Positions 43,773 through 52,458 of a stretch of DNA of 64,000 nucleotides are shown piece by piece. A program made the translations under genes and the position numbers. The notes beneath the pieces were generated by a model. The model worked only from the letters and a program-made list of their open reading frames with translations, was not told the DNA's origin and searched no databases. Position 1 is the first letter of the stretch. Every line of letters begins with the position of its first letter. The stretch is from CAYQXJ01 sp964421565 (GTDB taxonomy: Bacteria; Planctomycetota; Brocadiia; SM23-32), in contig CAYQXJ010000013.1 of the NCBI GenBank assembly GCA_964421565.1, positions 48,947-112,946 on the forward strand, read 5' to 3'.

Positions 43773-43942
43773 CACTCTGTCAACCTCGCCAGTAGCTCCT
43801 CATTGCGGGCAGTCTCTGCCCCCTGCTCACGCATGGTGCCGCAGCGGAGCCGTCCGACCTTGCCTCGTTCGAAGTAGGCCGCTGCCATGGTCAGCTCGTC
43901 GATGTCGGTGCACAGTGCTGGCCCGGGCTGTTCGAGGTGCAT
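43772..43942 (-). CDS. 56-aa ORF translationally coupled to moxR
   Basis: Starts ATG at 43942 with GCGAGG seven to eight bases upstream. The protein reads MHLEQPGPALCTDIDELTMA, then AAYFERGKVGRLRCGTM and REQGAETARNEELLARLTE, with helical, charged C-terminal character. Its TGA overlaps the moxR ATG (TGATG), the arrangement of translational coupling. I recognise no family; it could be an adaptor or regulator of MoxR, which is inference from context. Confidence 0.55.
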   Translation of the reverse strand: MHLEQPGPALCTDIDELTMAAAYFERGKVGRLRCGTMREQGAETARNEELLARLTE

Positions 43943-44144
43943 GGATTGCCTCGCAGCGATGAGAAGAAGACTTCATGGGCTCCGTCAGCCAGTATAGCGC
44001 AGAGGTGATGGCCTGCAACAAACGTGCGGGCACTTACAGGGCAGCCCCTGGGCGTGCGGAGGCACCTCGGCTGTCTGCAGAGAGGACTGTGCCAGGATGG
44101 AACACGGCACGCACTTTGCTCCGATATGCGAGGGAGGTATTGCC

Positions 44145-44789
44145 ATGGACGCTGCATCCGTACAAGCGGCGGGGAAGCTACTGGGAGTATTCAGCGGCAT
44201 GGACCTGATCGTCATAGCGCTGGCGCTGGTAGGTATGGGTATCGGCTTCTACACGGGATTTGCGTGGCAGTTCGTCAGGATTGCCGGACTTGTAGCGAGC
44301 CTGTGGGTGAGTTGGGCATACCATCCCGTGATGGCTCAGGCCCTGCCGGAGGGCATCGGCGAGCCGGCTCGCCTGATCGGTGGGACGTTCATTGTCTTCG
44401 TGGGCTCGCTGCTCGTTTGCTACCTGGTCGCTTACCTGTTCCGCGATATCATCAACGCCCTGAAGCCCGAGATGCCCGATCGGCTATTGGGTGCGGCGTT
44501 TGGCCTGTTGAAGGTAGGGCTGCTGATCGGTGTCGCATCATTCCTGGCAATCCGCTACCTGAACCCCGAACATCCCGTCCGCACGCGTGTGCAGAGCTCC
44601 AGGGGGGCTGTCGCCGCGGCCACGTGTGTGCGCGCCTTCCTTTACGTCTTGCCCGACGAACTTGCGGAAAAGGCGGAAGACGACTCGGTGCGCCCCACGG
44701 ACGAGGCAGCCCGCGCGGCGACGCGCATTGCGCAGCGGTGCCCTGCCGATAACGCAGGACCCTCGAGGCAAGTAGCTGCAGCGCCGTAG
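44145..44789 (+). CDS. CvpA family membrane protein
   Basis: 214 aa from the ATG at 44145 (GGGAGG upstream). Four membrane helices with the CvpA pattern: MDLIVIALALVGMGIGFYTG, VRIAGLVASLWVSW, then LIGGTFIVFVGSLLVCYLVA and LLGAAFGLLKVGLLIGV. CvpA is needed for colicin V production in E. coli and for envelope or purine-linked homeostasis elsewhere; the mechanism is unknown. The C-terminal 50 residues are hydrophilic and Ala/Arg-rich. Confidence 0.82.
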   Translation: MDAASVQAAGKLLGVFSGMDLIVIALALVGMGIGFYTGFAWQFVRIAGLVASLWVSWAYHPVMAQALPEGIGEPARLIGGTFIVFVGSLLVCYLVAYLFRDIINALKPEMPDRLLGAAFGLLKVGLLIGVASFLAIRYLNPEHPVRTRVQSSRGAVAAATCVRAFLYVLPDELAEKAEDDSVRPTDEAARAATRIAQRCPADNAGPSRQVAAAP

Positions 44790-45177
44790 CGGCATGGCGA
44801 GCGGTCGGGGACGGCAGCATACCGGATGAGCTGGCACTGTCACGCTCGGTTACAGTGTAACAGCCCTGGTTACACATAGGTCCGTCTCACGGCGCGCAGT
44901 CGACCCGACGATTTCCGTACTCAGTCCTGTATCCGGCCCTACGTTGGGACCCTACATCCGCAGAGGCTGCGCGTGGGAGCTATGTAAGCAACTGTTGGGA
45001 CAGGACTTAGGGCATGTCGTAAAACTCGCGCGGGTATGCGGCCGACACACGCGTGCCATTTGCCCTGATAGACGCGCGAACCTCCGCCACCGTTGGCATC
45101 GCTGTTGCATCATGGAGGGGGACTCATTGACATCATACTGCTGATCTTATCGCGTTGCTCTATTGGCCGGAGTTCCC
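44790..45177. other. Intergenic region upstream of the tandem-HTH gene
   Basis: About 390 bp with no coding frame of merit. It contains a palindromic site (44849-44875, see separate entry). GGAG just before 45178 serves as ribosome-binding site. Confidence 0.45.
44849..44875. promoter_or_regulatory. Palindromic operator-like site
   Basis: GTTACAGTGTAAC (44849-44861) is a perfect 6+1+6 palindrome. A further half site, GTTACAC, lies at 44869-44875, 20 bp from the first half site. This is the typical shape of a dimeric regulator's operator. It is between cvpA and the gene of the tandem-HTH protein. Confidence 0.4.
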
Positions 45178-46464
45178 ATGGCGACAGAGGTCATCGATTG
45201 CTCGTTCTGCGCGGAGTACTGCAGTTATGAGGAATTGCTGAACGTGCTGGGGTTGTGTCCAAATAAGGATGCCCTGGCGGATTTGCTGCTTGAGAATGGT
45301 ATCAGCCGCGAGGAAGCGATGCGGCTTCTGCAGGCGGCGGAGGGGGAGGCGCCGCCCGAGGCCGCCGACGCTATGGCGAAGCGGGCTCACAACCTGCGCC
45401 GTGCTGTCTGTCGTAAGCTCAAGGCCCTGGGCATTGGCGCTCCTGAGGGCCATGATTCCCTGCTCCGACTGCTCGACGGTTTACCGGTGGAGACGAAGCG
45501 TGACGTAGCAAGGGGGCTTCTGGAGGAGGACGGTGGGGACCTTTGGGAGATCAGAACGGTGCCCGGTTCGGACTTCGTGGCGTCGGTCAAAGAACACCAC
45601 GAGTTGAAGTCACTTGCTCTGGTCAAACTCATCCCTTTCCTGCGGCGCAGGCTGAGCGAATGGGGCCTGGCGTTGACGAACCGGCAGGTGCGGGATTTCT
45701 TCGGGGGTTCGCCGAACGTCTCCGTGCCGTGGTGCGCCGCAGAGATACTGCGAAGCGTAAACGGTGAGTTTGAGAAGGGACTTGTGCCACTGGAGGAGTT
45801 GGTCGGCGCTGAAGAGCCGGACGAGTGGCTCGAAAGAGCGCGCCGCAAGCTGCTGTTTCGCAGCCACAGCTCCATGCACAAGGCCATAGCCGAGGCAACG
45901 AGCCTGAAGTACGACTGCGTGCACAAGGCGCTGAGCGGTCGGGAGAAGGCGAAGCGCATCCAGGCAGAGATTGTTTACTGCCTGGAGCGCTGGCTGCGTG
46001 AGCAGGAGGAAGGGCTCGAACTGGACGTGCACGATGACTACCGCGGTGTGCCCGTTGAATGGACGTGCGCGCTGTTGCCGCAGCTTGAACCGCAGTTTGA
46101 CAGCAAAGAAGCCATTTACCGGGCAATATCCGAGCAGACCGGCATCAAGGCCGGCTCAGTGCGCAGATACTTCCAGAGCAATGGCCAGTTGAAGTGCGCC
46201 CCACTACAGGTTTACCGCGTGGCCAGCCGTATGGTTGAAGGTGCCGACGATTTGCCCGGCCGACGGGGTTCCTACCTGCAGAGCGATGCCACCCGCCGTG
46301 TGGCCTATCGGCTGGCGGGTCGCACCCGCGCGGCGCTGAAACGGTGGCGGCGCGACAGGCAGGCGCTCGAACTCGAGATGGAGTTCAAGGAACTGCGCCG
46401 GGAGCTGATTGTCGTGATGAAGGAGCAACGGACAGCGCTGCCTGATTCGGTCTCAGCTAACTGA
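45178..46464 (+). CDS. Unrecognised protein with tandem HTH-like repeats, 428 aa
   Basis: ATG at 45178 with GGAG six bases upstream. The N-terminus has a cysteine cluster (CSFCAEYC, about residues 8-15). I see three repeats of about 78-80 residues: one around residue 155 (LSEWGLALTNRQVRDFFGG), one from Phe227 (SMHKAIAEATSLKYDCVHKA) and one from Phe307 (AIYRAISEQTGIKAGSVRRY). Each has the pattern of a helix-turn-helix (hydrophobic helix, SE/AE-T-G-hydrophobic turn, recognition helix). The C-terminal 70 residues are basic and coiled (RAALKRWRRDRQALELEME). It looks like a modular DNA- or RNA-binding protein; no family is known to me. A terminator follows. Confidence 0.65.
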   Translation: MATEVIDCSFCAEYCSYEELLNVLGLCPNKDALADLLLENGISREEAMRLLQAAEGEAPPEAADAMAKRAHNLRRAVCRKLKALGIGAPEGHDSLLRLLDGLPVETKRDVARGLLEEDGGDLWEIRTVPGSDFVASVKEHHELKSLALVKLIPFLRRRLSEWGLALTNRQVRDFFGGSPNVSVPWCAAEILRSVNGEFEKGLVPLEELVGAEEPDEWLERARRKLLFRSHSSMHKAIAEATSLKYDCVHKALSGREKAKRIQAEIVYCLERWLREQEEGLELDVHDDYRGVPVEWTCALLPQLEPQFDSKEAIYRAISEQTGIKAGSVRRYFQSNGQLKCAPLQVYRVASRMVEGADDLPGRRGSYLQSDATRRVAYRLAGRTRAALKRWRRDRQALELEMEFKELRRELIVVMKEQRTALPDSVSAN

Positions 46465-46476
46465 ACTCCTCCCACG

Positions 46477-46526
46477 GAGAGGGGGCGAGGCTTCGGCGTA
46501 TGCGGAGCCGCGCCCCTCTCTCTTAT
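46477..46526 (+). terminator. Bidirectional Rho-independent terminator
   Basis: A GC-rich stem pairs GAGAGGGGGCGAGGCT (46477-46492) with AGCCGCGCCCCTCTCTC (46506-46522), with single bulges, followed by TTATAT. It separates the tandem-HTH gene from convergent ahcY and could serve both. Confidence 0.7.
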
Positions 46527-46534
46527 ATCGGCTC

Positions 46535-47794
46535 TCAAGTGCCCTCGCGCCAGCCGGACACGTAATCCCTCTGCCGTTCGGTTAGCTCATCGATCCCCAC
46601 ACCCATCGTCTTCAGCTTCAGCTTGGCGACCCAATTGTCGATCTCGGCCGGCACCGACAGCACGGCGCAGGGCAGCTCTCCAGCGTGTTTGATGGCATGT
46701 TCGGCGGTCAGAGCTTGTACGGCAAAGCTCATGTCCATCACGCAAGCCGGATGCCCTTCGGCAGCGGCCAGGTTGATGAGGCGGCCCTCCCCAAGCAGAT
46801 ACACGCGTCGGCCATTCTCAAGGCAAAAGCCGTCGACGTTCGGGCGCACGTTGCGCTCGATGTCTTCGGCCAGGTCCGACAGTTCTCCGATGTTGATCTC
46901 GACGTTGAAGTGGCCCGAGTTGGCCACCAGGGCCCCATCTTTCATTCTCAGGAAGTGTTGGCGGCGCAGAACGTCGACGTTGCCGGTAACGGTGACGAAA
47001 AGATCTCCCACGGCGGCTGCCTCGGCCATGGGCATCACCTGGAATCCTTCCATTGCCGCTTCAAGCGCTCGGAGCGCGTCCACCTCGGTGACGATCACGT
47101 GGGCGCCCATTCCCCGCATGCGTTTGGCCAGCCCCCGCCCACACATCCCGTAGCCGGCGATCACCACGTTCATGCCTGCCAGCAACACGTCGGTCGCGCG
47201 TAGAACGCCGTCAATGGTGCTCTGGCCAGTGCCGTAGCGGTTGTCGAACAGATGCTTGGTCTGTGCGTCGTTGACAGCGAAGACAGGGAACGTCAGCACG
47301 CCGTCCTTCTGCATGGCGCGCAGGCGAGTGACGCCGGTGGTCGTCTCCTCCAGGCTCGCGATGATCCCGTCTGCGAGTTCGGTGCGCTCCGTGAGCACGG
47401 TGGTCACAAGGTCGGCACCGTCGTCCATGGTCAGGTGCGGCTCTGCATCGAGAGCGGCCGCGATGTGGGCGTAATAGGTTGAGTCGTCCTCGCCCCGCCG
47501 CGCGAAGACCGGGATGTGATAGAACTCCACCAGGGCGGCGGCAACATCGTCCTGCGTGCTAAGCGGGTTGGAGGCGCAGAGCACCAACTGGGCGCCCCCG
47601 GCGGCCAGTGTGCGCATCAGGTTCGCTGTCTCGGCCGTCACGTGCAGGCAAGCGCTGATACGCTGGCCCTTCAAGGGCTTCTCCCGATCGAAACGCTCCC
47701 TCACCTCGCGCAGGACGGGCATGGATTGGTCTGCCCATTTGATCCGTCGGCGTCCGGCATCGGCAAGCGTCTTGTCGGTGACGTCGTACTCCAT
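46535..47794 (-). CDS. ahcY: Adenosylhomocysteinase
   Basis: 419 aa from the ATG at 47794 (GGAGAG upstream); the frame is open upstream but that part overlaps metK. Substrate-binding SACLHVTAETANLMRTL and CASNPLSTQDDVAAALV, NAD-binding VIAGYGMCGRGLAKRMRG, and near the C-terminus AEGHPACVMDMSFAVQAL. The C-terminus ends ..SGWREGT rather than the K-x-Y-R of mammalian type; together with the length it fits the short archaeal/Thermotoga-like form, which lacks a 40-residue insert. It hydrolyses S-adenosylhomocysteine to adenosine and homocysteine. 40 bp downstream of metK, same strand. Confidence 0.95.
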   Translation of the reverse strand: MEYDVTDKTLADAGRRRIKWADQSMPVLREVRERFDREKPLKGQRISACLHVTAETANLMRTLAAGGAQLVLCASNPLSTQDDVAAALVEFYHIPVFARRGEDDSTYYAHIAAALDAEPHLTMDDGADLVTTVLTERTELADGIIASLEETTTGVTRLRAMQKDGVLTFPVFAVNDAQTKHLFDNRYGTGQSTIDGVLRATDVLLAGMNVVIAGYGMCGRGLAKRMRGMGAHVIVTEVDALRALEAAMEGFQVMPMAEAAAVGDLFVTVTGNVDVLRRQHFLRMKDGALVANSGHFNVEINIGELSDLAEDIERNVRPNVDGFCLENGRRVYLLGEGRLINLAAAEGHPACVMDMSFAVQALTAEHAIKHAGELPCAVLSVPAEIDNWVAKLKLKTMGVGIDELTERQRDYVSGWREGT

Positions 47795-47834
47795 TTCAGC
47801 TCTCCACTGGAGGTTGAGCTTCTGGCAATGGTGT

Positions 47835-49001
47835 TCAGAGGCCCGCCTTGTCGCGCAGCAGGTCTGCTTTGTCCGTTCTCTCCCAGGTGAACTCTGGCTC
47901 TTCCCGGCCGAAATGGCCGAAGGCGGCGGTTTTGCGATAGACGGGTTTGAGCAGGTCCAGCGCCTCGATGATGCCGGCTGGGGAGAGGTCGAAGCACTCT
48001 CGCACCAGCTCCGTGATCCGCTCTTCCGGCACCTGTGCCGTGCCGTACGTGTTCGCGTAGACGGAGACCGGTTCCGAGACGCCGATGGCGTAAGCCAGCT
48101 CCAGCTCACAGATGTCGGCCAACCCGGCGGCGACGATGTTCTTCGCCACGTAGCGCGCGGCGTATGTTGCGCTGCGATCCACCTTGCTGGGATCCTTGCC
48201 GCTGAAGGCGCCACCCCCGTGGCGGCCGCGGCCACCGTAGGTGTCGACCATCAGCTTGCGCCCGGTCAGCCCACAGTCGCCATGCGGCCCGCCGATGACG
48301 AACCGGCCGGTGGGGTTGATATGGTAGGTGATGTCGTCGTCGGCGAATCTCTCCGGCAGGCAGGGGCGAACGACCTGTTCGATGACCCCCTCGCTCAGTT
48401 GCTCATGCGTGACCTCAGGTTCGTGCTGAAGGCTCAGCACGATGGTATCAATAGCGACAGCCTGCAGGCCGTCGTAGCGGACCGTGACCTGTGTCTTGCC
48501 GTCGGGCCGCAGGAAGGGGAGAGTCTGCTCCCGCAGCACGCGCTGTGCCCGCTGCACGATCTGGTGGGCAAGCATGATGGGCAGCGGCATCAGTTGCGGA
48601 GTCTCACGGCACGCAAAGCCGATCATCATGCCTTGGTCACCGGCGCCCAGGCTCTTGCCACTCTCGCCGTCGGCGTCGACTCCGCGCGCGATGTCCGGAG
48701 ACTGGCGCCCCAGTGACACGAGGACCGCACACGTTTCGGCACTGAAGCCGTAGGCCGGGTCAGTATAGCCGATCTCGCGTATAACCTCTCGGGCTATCTG
48801 CTCGTGGTCGATCTTCATGCGCGTGGTTATCTCGCCCGCCAGCATGACGAGGCCCGTCTTGACCAGCGTCTCGCAGGCGACGCGGCAGCGCTTGTCGGAA
48901 GCGATCAGCGCGTCGAGTATGGCATCACTGACCTGATCGGCAATCTTATCCGGATGGCCGGCACATACCGACTCCGAGGTCAGCAAGTGTTGCTGCGGCA
49001 T
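47835..49001 (-). CDS. metK: S-adenosylmethionine synthase
   Basis: 388 aa, ATG with GGAGG upstream. Signatures: LLTSESVCAGHPDKIADQVS (ATP), GAGDQGMMIGFAC (hexapeptide), GGGAFSGKDPSKVDRSATYA. It makes AdoMet from methionine and ATP, with Mg2+ and K+. It forms the activated methyl cycle with ahcY in one operon. The promoter lies close to the ATG (49037-49065), leaving a leader of only about 30 bases, so no SAM or SAH riboswitch can fit. Confidence 0.97.
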   Translation of the reverse strand: MPQQHLLTSESVCAGHPDKIADQVSDAILDALIASDKRCRVACETLVKTGLVMLAGEITTRMKIDHEQIAREVIREIGYTDPAYGFSAETCAVLVSLGRQSPDIARGVDADGESGKSLGAGDQGMMIGFACRETPQLMPLPIMLAHQIVQRAQRVLREQTLPFLRPDGKTQVTVRYDGLQAVAIDTIVLSLQHEPEVTHEQLSEGVIEQVVRPCLPERFADDDITYHINPTGRFVIGGPHGDCGLTGRKLMVDTYGGRGRHGGGAFSGKDPSKVDRSATYAARYVAKNIVAAGLADICELELAYAIGVSEPVSVYANTYGTAQVPEERITELVRECFDLSPAGIIEALDLLKPVYRKTAAFGHFGREEPEFTWERTDKADLLRDKAGL

Positions 49002-49036
49002 CGTCCGCCTCCAGCTTTGTGTATGGGAATGCGCCG

Positions 49037-49065
49037 ACTATAGCAGAAATGCGCCTCTGCCGCAA
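49037..49065 (-). promoter_or_regulatory. Sigma-70 promoter of metK-ahcY
   Basis: On the minus strand TTGCGG (49065-49060), 17-bp spacer, TATAGT (49042-49037), about 35 bp before the metK ATG. Confidence 0.6.
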
Positions 49066-49281
49066 CGCGTCAGGCGCGCCTGGCCGGGCGCGCTATCGTG
49101 CGTACCGAGGCTTCAAGGCGCACGCTCGGGGGCGGGAGCGCCATCTGCTGGAGCGGAAAGACCGGGACCTGAATGCTCGCGCCGATGGCACGGCGCTACC
49201 TTCAGGGGGGGCAGCTTCCGGACGGGACGCGCGCCTCTCTCAGAATGGCCGCACGGTCCGCACATGGAAACGAGAGGGGAG

Positions 49282-49369
49282 TGGTGCGGATGGGGGGATT
49301 CGAACCCCCATGGCCTTTTGGGCCACTAGGTCCTGAACCTAGCGCGTCTGCCTGTTCCGCCACATCCGC
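49282..49369 (-). tRNA. tRNA-Leu (anticodon CAG)
   Basis: Acceptor stem GCGGATG/CATCCGC, D-loop GGCGGAACAGGCAGACG, anticodon stem-loop CTAGG-TTCAGGA-CCTAG (CAG at 49333-49335), a long variable arm (TGGCCCAAAAGGCCA) of class II type, and T-arm GGGGGTTCGAATCCCCC. The CCA end is encoded (49282-49284). Total 88 nt. It stands alone, upstream of metK's promoter on the same strand. Confidence 0.97.
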
Positions 49370-49919
49370 ACAGCACCTCATTCTAATAGGGACAGCCCGC
49401 CTGTCAAGCGAACGACCGTCTTGACAGGAGGTCAGGAGTTCGGTGCAGGAAACTGGTATTCCAGGTCCCGTCACAACAGGCAGGTAGCCCTCTGCGGGGG
49501 CCGCACGCCGAGGAGATGCCCCGCCTCCTATCTTGTCCAGACGATTCGCCCTACGACTCGGCGTCATCGCTGAGAGGAACCACGCACGAGTTGATGAAAA
49601 AGGGTTGACAGAGCCCAGCCTGAGGGTACAAAGAAGGCTACTGGAGCAAGCGAGCACGGGTCCATGTATCAGGCATGAGATTGAGAAAGCCTGAGGCGTC
49701 AGGATATGATCCGGGTTAACCGGAGCGCCTCATCTCAGTGTGCCGTTTGCTCCAGTCCCTGCTGTCTGGATGCCTTCCCGTCGTGCTTGCCACTACCCGC
49801 TTGGTGTGGTAACTTCGATATCCTTGGGATTCGCGTGCGCAGGGACGCCCGCTCACGCCTGCGGTATTCAAACTACTCGATACCGAACTCTACGCGGATA
49901 GCTTCGCAGGAGTAGAATA
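49370..49919. other. Intergenic region upstream of the phosphohexomutase
   Basis: About 550 bp. Open frames are short and cysteine- or arginine-rich without family similarity. A TTGACA at 49605-49610 with TACAAA 16 bp later (49627-49632) is a weak promoter candidate. The tRNA-Leu promoter should also be here. No RNA or repeat recognised. Confidence 0.4.
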
Positions 49920-51470
49920 GTGGCGCTTACGGCGTACCTTCAACTCATCGATTCGGCGATCAAGCGGGACGATATCCGTGGTGTGTATGGCGAGAACATT
50001 GACGAGAGTTTCGCGCGTCATCTCGGCCGGACCCTGGCCGGCGGGTATGCACGCTGTACACCGGTGCCACCTGTCAATGTCGTGGTAGGCTACGACATGC
50101 GTCTGAGTGGACCCGTCCTTGCCGAAGCGCTCTGTCGCGGCCTTGAGGAAGGGGGGGCGAGGGCTATCAACATCGGGCGAGCCGGCACGGAGTTGGTTGG
50201 TTTCCTGCCGGCGAAGTATGCCGACGTCATCGACGGCGGTGTGATGATCACTGCCAGCCACAACCCGAAAGACAACAACGGCTTCAAGTTCTTCGGACGT
50301 GGTGGCCTTCCTTTCCCGCTCGCGGTGAACTCGCAGGGCCCATGCCCCTCGGATGAGCTGGCCCGCCTCGCACTGGGCATCAAGAAGCGCGGCATCCCGT
50401 CGCATCTCCGGTGGGAGGACTTCGCCCCCGACTACATTGAGACGGCGCTGGACAGGGGATCGTGCGACTTTGGGTCGAGCGCCGAGGGGGCGGGCGAGCC
50501 GTTGCGCATCGCGGTTGAAGCGGGCAATGGGATGGGTGGGCAGATCATCCGTGAGTTTGCCCGCCTTACGCCGCAGTTCGAGTGGCACTTCTCAAACGAC
50601 GTCCCGGACGGCAGTTTTCCGCTCATCGTGCCGAACCCCCTGCAAGCTGCCTACCAGGATATGCTGCGCGAGTTCCTGCAGGAGACTGCGAGCCACGTGG
50701 GAATCTGCTTTGACGGGGACGCCGACCGGGTCGCCCTGATGGACGAGAAGGGCGACATGCTGTCGCCGCCTCTGCTGACCATGCTTGTGGGCCGGCGCCT
50801 GCGTGAGAAGCTGGGAGCCGACAACACGGTAGCCTATAACCTGGCGACGAGTTGGGTGGTGCCGGACACCCTGGGCGACCGTTCGGATGTGATTAGTGGT
50901 GCGGCAGTGATGACGCCGGTCGGCTACGGCAAGATAAAGGTCATCATGCACGAGAACCCGCAGATCGCCTTCGGCGCGGAGCATTCGGGTCATTACATGT
51001 TCCGCGAGTTCTGGGGCGCGGACAGCGGCATGCTGGCAGGACTGCTGACGCTCGAGTTGGCGGCGGAACTGCATTCCGAAGGTAAGATGCTCAGCACCGT
51101 TCTGGAGCAACCTCGCAGCCGCTACTTCGAGTCGGGCGAGATCAACTTCGAGATGCCTGCCGAGAGGCCTGCCCGGCAGGTGATTGTCGAGGCTGCTGAG
51201 GAGTTCAGCAGTGAGATCAAGCGCACCTATGTTGTCGTGGATGACCGGGTGCGTGAGGTCGACCATTACCCGCCTGCCGGCCTTGAGCTGAGTGTGCCCG
51301 ACGTCCGTTGCGAGGCGGAGGACTGGTGGTTCTGCATGCGGCCGAGCGGCACTGAGGGCTCAGGCGGCGGCATCCTGCGACTCTACCTGGAGGCCGACGG
51401 GGACCGAGAACTTATGGAACGCAAACGGGATGAGTTCATTGCGTTCATCGGTCCCGAGCTGCGCATGTGA
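49920..51470 (+). CDS. Phosphomannomutase/phosphoglucomutase
   Basis: 516 aa from the GTG at 49920 (CAGGAG nine bases upstream). Four-domain alpha-D-phosphohexomutase: active serine in MITASHNPKDNNGFKF (Ser113), metal loop FDGDADRVALMD, sugar loop GAEHSGHYMF and phosphate loop MRPSGTEGSGGGILRLYLEA. In the last, the usual PSGTEP-L is replaced by PSGTE-GSGGGI-L, an insertion of about four to five residues. It interconverts hexose 6- and 1-phosphates for nucleotide-sugar synthesis. It is coupled to yraN downstream (GTGA). Confidence 0.9.
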   Translation: MALTAYLQLIDSAIKRDDIRGVYGENIDESFARHLGRTLAGGYARCTPVPPVNVVVGYDMRLSGPVLAEALCRGLEEGGARAINIGRAGTELVGFLPAKYADVIDGGVMITASHNPKDNNGFKFFGRGGLPFPLAVNSQGPCPSDELARLALGIKKRGIPSHLRWEDFAPDYIETALDRGSCDFGSSAEGAGEPLRIAVEAGNGMGGQIIREFARLTPQFEWHFSNDVPDGSFPLIVPNPLQAAYQDMLREFLQETASHVGICFDGDADRVALMDEKGDMLSPPLLTMLVGRRLREKLGADNTVAYNLATSWVVPDTLGDRSDVISGAAVMTPVGYGKIKVIMHENPQIAFGAEHSGHYMFREFWGADSGMLAGLLTLELAAELHSEGKMLSTVLEQPRSRYFESGEINFEMPAERPARQVIVEAAEEFSSEIKRTYVVVDDRVREVDHYPPAGLELSVPDVRCEAEDWWFCMRPSGTEGSGGGILRLYLEADGDRELMERKRDEFIAFIGPELRM

Positions 51471-51916
51471 GAGAGATGCACCGCCTGTTGCGCAAGCTGC
51501 TCGCCATGTTGCGGGGTAGAGACCCCTCCTCTGAGCCCAACCGGCGCGCCGCTACGGGTAAACTGGGAGAGGCCGTGGCGGCTCGCTTTCTGAGGAAGCG
51601 CGGATATCAGGTGTTGGCGCGCAATTACGCCACGCGGCTCGGCGAGATCGACCTGGTGGTCTTCCGGGGTGGCACGGTCGCCTTTGTCGAAGTGCGCTCC
51701 GTGAATGAACCCGCCGGGCCGGATCCTGCACTCACTGTGACGCCGGCCAAGCAGCGCAGAGTGGTGCGCGCGGCCGAGGAATACTGCACCCGGAATGGCC
51801 TGCGAGGCAGGGCGGCCCTCCGCTTCGACGTGATCGCTGTCCGGTTTCCTGAGTCAGGGCGGCCCGAACTGAGGCACTATGAGAACGCGTTCGAGTCGAG
51901 CAGGCGCGGGTTCTGA
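51467..51916 (+). CDS. yraN: YraN family (UPF0102) endonuclease-like protein
   Basis: 149 aa. GTG at 51467 overlaps the stop of the mutase gene (GTGA); an ATG three codons later is possible. Restriction-endonuclease-like core: GEIDLVVFRGGTVAFVEVRS holds the Glu, Asp and Glu of a PD-(D/E)xK site, with the usual Lys replaced by Arg. N-terminal GKLGEAVAARFLRKRGYQVL is diagnostic. Often found near DNA-processing or rRNA-methyltransferase genes; role unknown. Confidence 0.87.
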   Translation: MREMHRLLRKLLAMLRGRDPSSEPNRRAATGKLGEAVAARFLRKRGYQVLARNYATRLGEIDLVVFRGGTVAFVEVRSVNEPAGPDPALTVTPAKQRRVVRAAEEYCTRNGLRGRAALRFDVIAVRFPESGRPELRHYENAFESSRRGF

Positions 51917-51935
51917 ACGCAAGGCAGAGCCACGC

Positions 51936-51966
51936 TTGACAGTTAGTCGCGTTGCTGCCGTATACT
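51936..51966 (+). promoter_or_regulatory. Putative sigma-70 promoter upstream of the helical protein gene
   Basis: TTGACA (51936-51941), 19-bp spacer, TATACT (51961-51966). The hexamers are excellent; the spacing is long. ATG at 52001. Confidence 0.5.
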
Positions 51967-52000
51967 TGAGTTCTCCCGGCGAATGACAGGCGGAGGTGCA

Positions 52001-52423
52001 ATGGCCAGGAACAGCGAACTGCCCGGCTTCGAGAGAAAGCGGAAGGTGCTTTTCAGCGAGAAGGGCAACCCCGACCAACTCCGGCAGATGGGCCAGCAGT
52101 TCCTGGAAGCCGGCCATTTCTACGACGCCCTGGAGTTCTTCGAGCGCGCGGACGCGCGCGAACTGGTGCGACAGGTCGCTGAGAAGGCCATCGATGCTGG
52201 CGATACGCCTCTTCTGATGCGGGCCAAGAGAATCCTGAGCGAAGAGACCAGCGAAGAAGAATGGAGCCAGACCGCTCGGCACGCCGAGGATGCCGGGTTG
52301 CTTGCCGCAGCCCGCCTGGCCCATGAACAGGCCGGGCACGACGACGAAGTGGCCCGCCTGTCCGAGAAACTGACCGAAGCGGCTGCCGAGGTAGAACCAC
52401 AGGGCACCAGAACCGAAGGCTGA
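52001..52423 (+). CDS. Hypothetical helical (TPR-like) protein, 140 aa
   Basis: ATG at 52001 with GGAGGT upstream. Mostly helical and charged, with degenerate repeats of TPR or similar type: QFLEAGHFYDALEFFERADA and AEDAGLLAAARLAHEQAGHD. No catalytic motif. Located 35 bp before the ABC operon and probably transcribed with it. A protein-protein interaction role is plausible but unproven. Confidence 0.65.
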   Translation: MARNSELPGFERKRKVLFSEKGNPDQLRQMGQQFLEAGHFYDALEFFERADARELVRQVAEKAIDAGDTPLLMRAKRILSEETSEEEWSQTARHAEDAGLLAAARLAHEQAGHDDEVARLSEKLTEAAAEVEPQGTRTEG

Positions 52424-52458
52424 GCTGTCATCACACCCGAGCCGCTGGAGAAACGCCC

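Noticed and set aside
49002..49281. Possible SAM or SAH riboswitch upstream of metK-ahcY
   Set aside because: The promoter found at 49037-49065 leaves only about 30 bases of leader and no riboswitch core motif is seen.
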